Source: Brevibacillus sp. DP1.3A (GTDB lineage Bacteria; Bacillota; Bacilli; Brevibacillales; Brevibacillaceae). Taken from it: 64,000 nt of DNA. Below the pieces are notes generated by a model. It saw only the letters and a program-made list of their open reading frames with translations, searched no databases and was not told the origin of the DNA. The DNA lies in contig NZ_CP085876.1 in NCBI RefSeq assembly GCF_013284245.2, positions 1,127,001 to 1,191,000 of the forward strand, in the 5' to 3' direction. This document shows positions 63,341-64,000 of this stretch, piece after piece (positions within the stretch are counted from its first letter, which is position 1; every line of letters begins with the position of its first letter). The translations under genes and the position numbers were made by a program.

Positions 63341-64000
63341 GCTTGACTAACAAGGAGGTGTACGTAGCAGCAGCAGTACGTACACCAATCGGCAAGCTGG
63401 GCGGAAGTCTGAAGAACACCCCCATCGACGACCTGACAGCCATTGTCTTGAATGGAGCGCTTGCGAAGGCAGGACAATCCGGTGAGATTGTTGATGGGGT
63501 CATCATGGGTAACGTCATATCGGCCGGACCGTTTATTAACATTGCACGCGTTGGTTTGTTGAAAGCAGGGCTTCCTGACACCATACCTGGACTGACTGTG
63601 AATCGGGTGTGTGCATCCGGGCTAGAGGCAGTCAATTTGGCTGCGCAGTCCATCCAAGCGGGACATAGTCAGGTCATTCTGGCTGGCGGTGTAGAGAATT
63701 TGACTCGTTCACCGTACATCATGGAAAAATTCGAGCAGCCGTATCAACGTGGCGGACAGACATTGATCGAGTCTTTTGGCGGACCACGTTCTGCTCCTGT
63801 TTCGCTTTATGGAGATTTGACCATGGGAGATACAGCGGAAAACGTTGCGGAGCAATTCGGAATCAGTCGCGAGGATCAGGATCGTTTTGCAGCAGAGAGC
63901 CAGTCTCGGGCTATCAACGCGATAGATGCAGGTCTGTTCCGCGATGAGATCATTCCAATCACGTTAAAAGGGAAAAAAGGGGAAGAAACGCTGTTTGATA
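63337..64000 (+). CDS. Acetyl-CoA acyltransferase (thiolase), PaaJ-like, cut by window end
   Basis: The first 221 residues of a thiolase. N terminus VYVAAAVRTPIGKLGGSLKN; catalytic nucleophile in TVNRVCASGLEAVNLAAQ (Cys about residue 91); GGVENLTRSPYIMEK and LTMGDTAENVAEQFGISRED are typical of beta-ketoadipyl-CoA thiolases. It would cleave 3-oxoadipyl-CoA to succinyl-CoA and acetyl-CoA. ATG 63337 overlaps the previous stop (ATGA). The ribosome site is weak, consistent with coupling. The C-terminal His and second Cys are outside the window. Confidence 0.92.
   Translation, partial: MSLTNKEVYVAAAVRTPIGKLGGSLKNTPIDDLTAIVLNGALAKAGQSGEIVDGVIMGNVISAGPFINIARVGLLKAGLPDTIPGLTVNRVCASGLEAVNLAAQSIQAGHSQVILAGGVENLTRSPYIMEKFEQPYQRGGQTLIESFGGPRSAPVSLYGDLTMGDTAENVAEQFGISREDQDRFAAESQSRAINAIDAGLFRDEIIPITLKGKKGEETLFD

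Overview
The window looks like a chromosomal segment of an aerobic, endospore-forming, motile Firmicute, most likely Brevibacillus or a close relative (family Paenibacillaceae). This is inferred from gene content: spore-germination receptor genes, mrfAB, ecsAB, GlpP-controlled glycerol genes, a caa3 oxidase, a YvaD-type protein, strong GGAGG ribosome sites and frequent GTG/TTG starts. No rRNA, tRNA, CRISPR array or intact transposase was seen.

Layout. 1-1.7 kb: a leftward germinant-receptor operon (B subunit, then the start of the A subunit) and a 42-residue membrane peptide. 1.8-5.5 kb: the mitomycin-repair pair mrfA-mrfB behind a promoter with a LexA-like box; this promoter region is duplicated 405 bp upstream. 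5.5-8.3 kb: a scarred zone with two head-to-head RCC1-repeat fragments, an MBL hydrolase, gene remnants and a conserved hypothetical. 8.4-13.4 kb: erythromycin-esterase-like protein, GNAT acetyltransferase, a MocR regulator that has lost its PLP lysine, and a TetR/SMR/YvaD operon. 13.4-18.4 kb: glpF-glpK, glpD and glpP, with two matching antiterminator leaders. 18.5-21.4 kb: a small ORF with two plausible frames, and a second MocR regulator divergent from a proline-dehydrogenase-like gene.

21.3-25.1 kb: a leftward operon for a polytopic membrane protein, CcdA, a TlpA/ResA-type thioredoxin and an OmpR/histidine-kinase pair, apparently a self-regulated extracytoplasmic thiol-redox unit. 25.3-26.3 kb: an unrecognised beta-rich protein. 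26.5-38.9 kb: the largest coherent block, eight tightly packed or overlapping genes encoding a secreted/membrane scaffold, an ABC ATPase and permease, a coiled-coil membrane protein with a Gly/Asn linker, a MoxR AAA+ ATPase, a DUF58 protein and two large VWA membrane proteins. This is the best candidate for a little-described envelope system. 39.0-41.1 kb: a membrane-fused multicopper-oxidase-like protein whose third domain has lost most copper ligands.

41.4-51.9 kb: methyltransferase, chemotaxis receptor, ecsA-ecsB, a small coiled-coil membrane protein, a PrsA-like protein without a PPIase domain, a germination cluster with A and C subunits but no B subunit, a DUF2512 protein and an SDR. 52.3-56.2 kb: ctaCDEF, the caa3 cytochrome oxidase. 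56.2-56.5 kb: a nested inverted-repeat element. 56.6-64.0 kb: a phenylacetate-type catabolic operon (EthD, two hotdog thioesterases, three crotonases, paaK, two 3-hydroxyacyl-CoA dehydrogenase-like proteins and a thiolase cut by the window end), with a strong promoter and two palindromes at its head.
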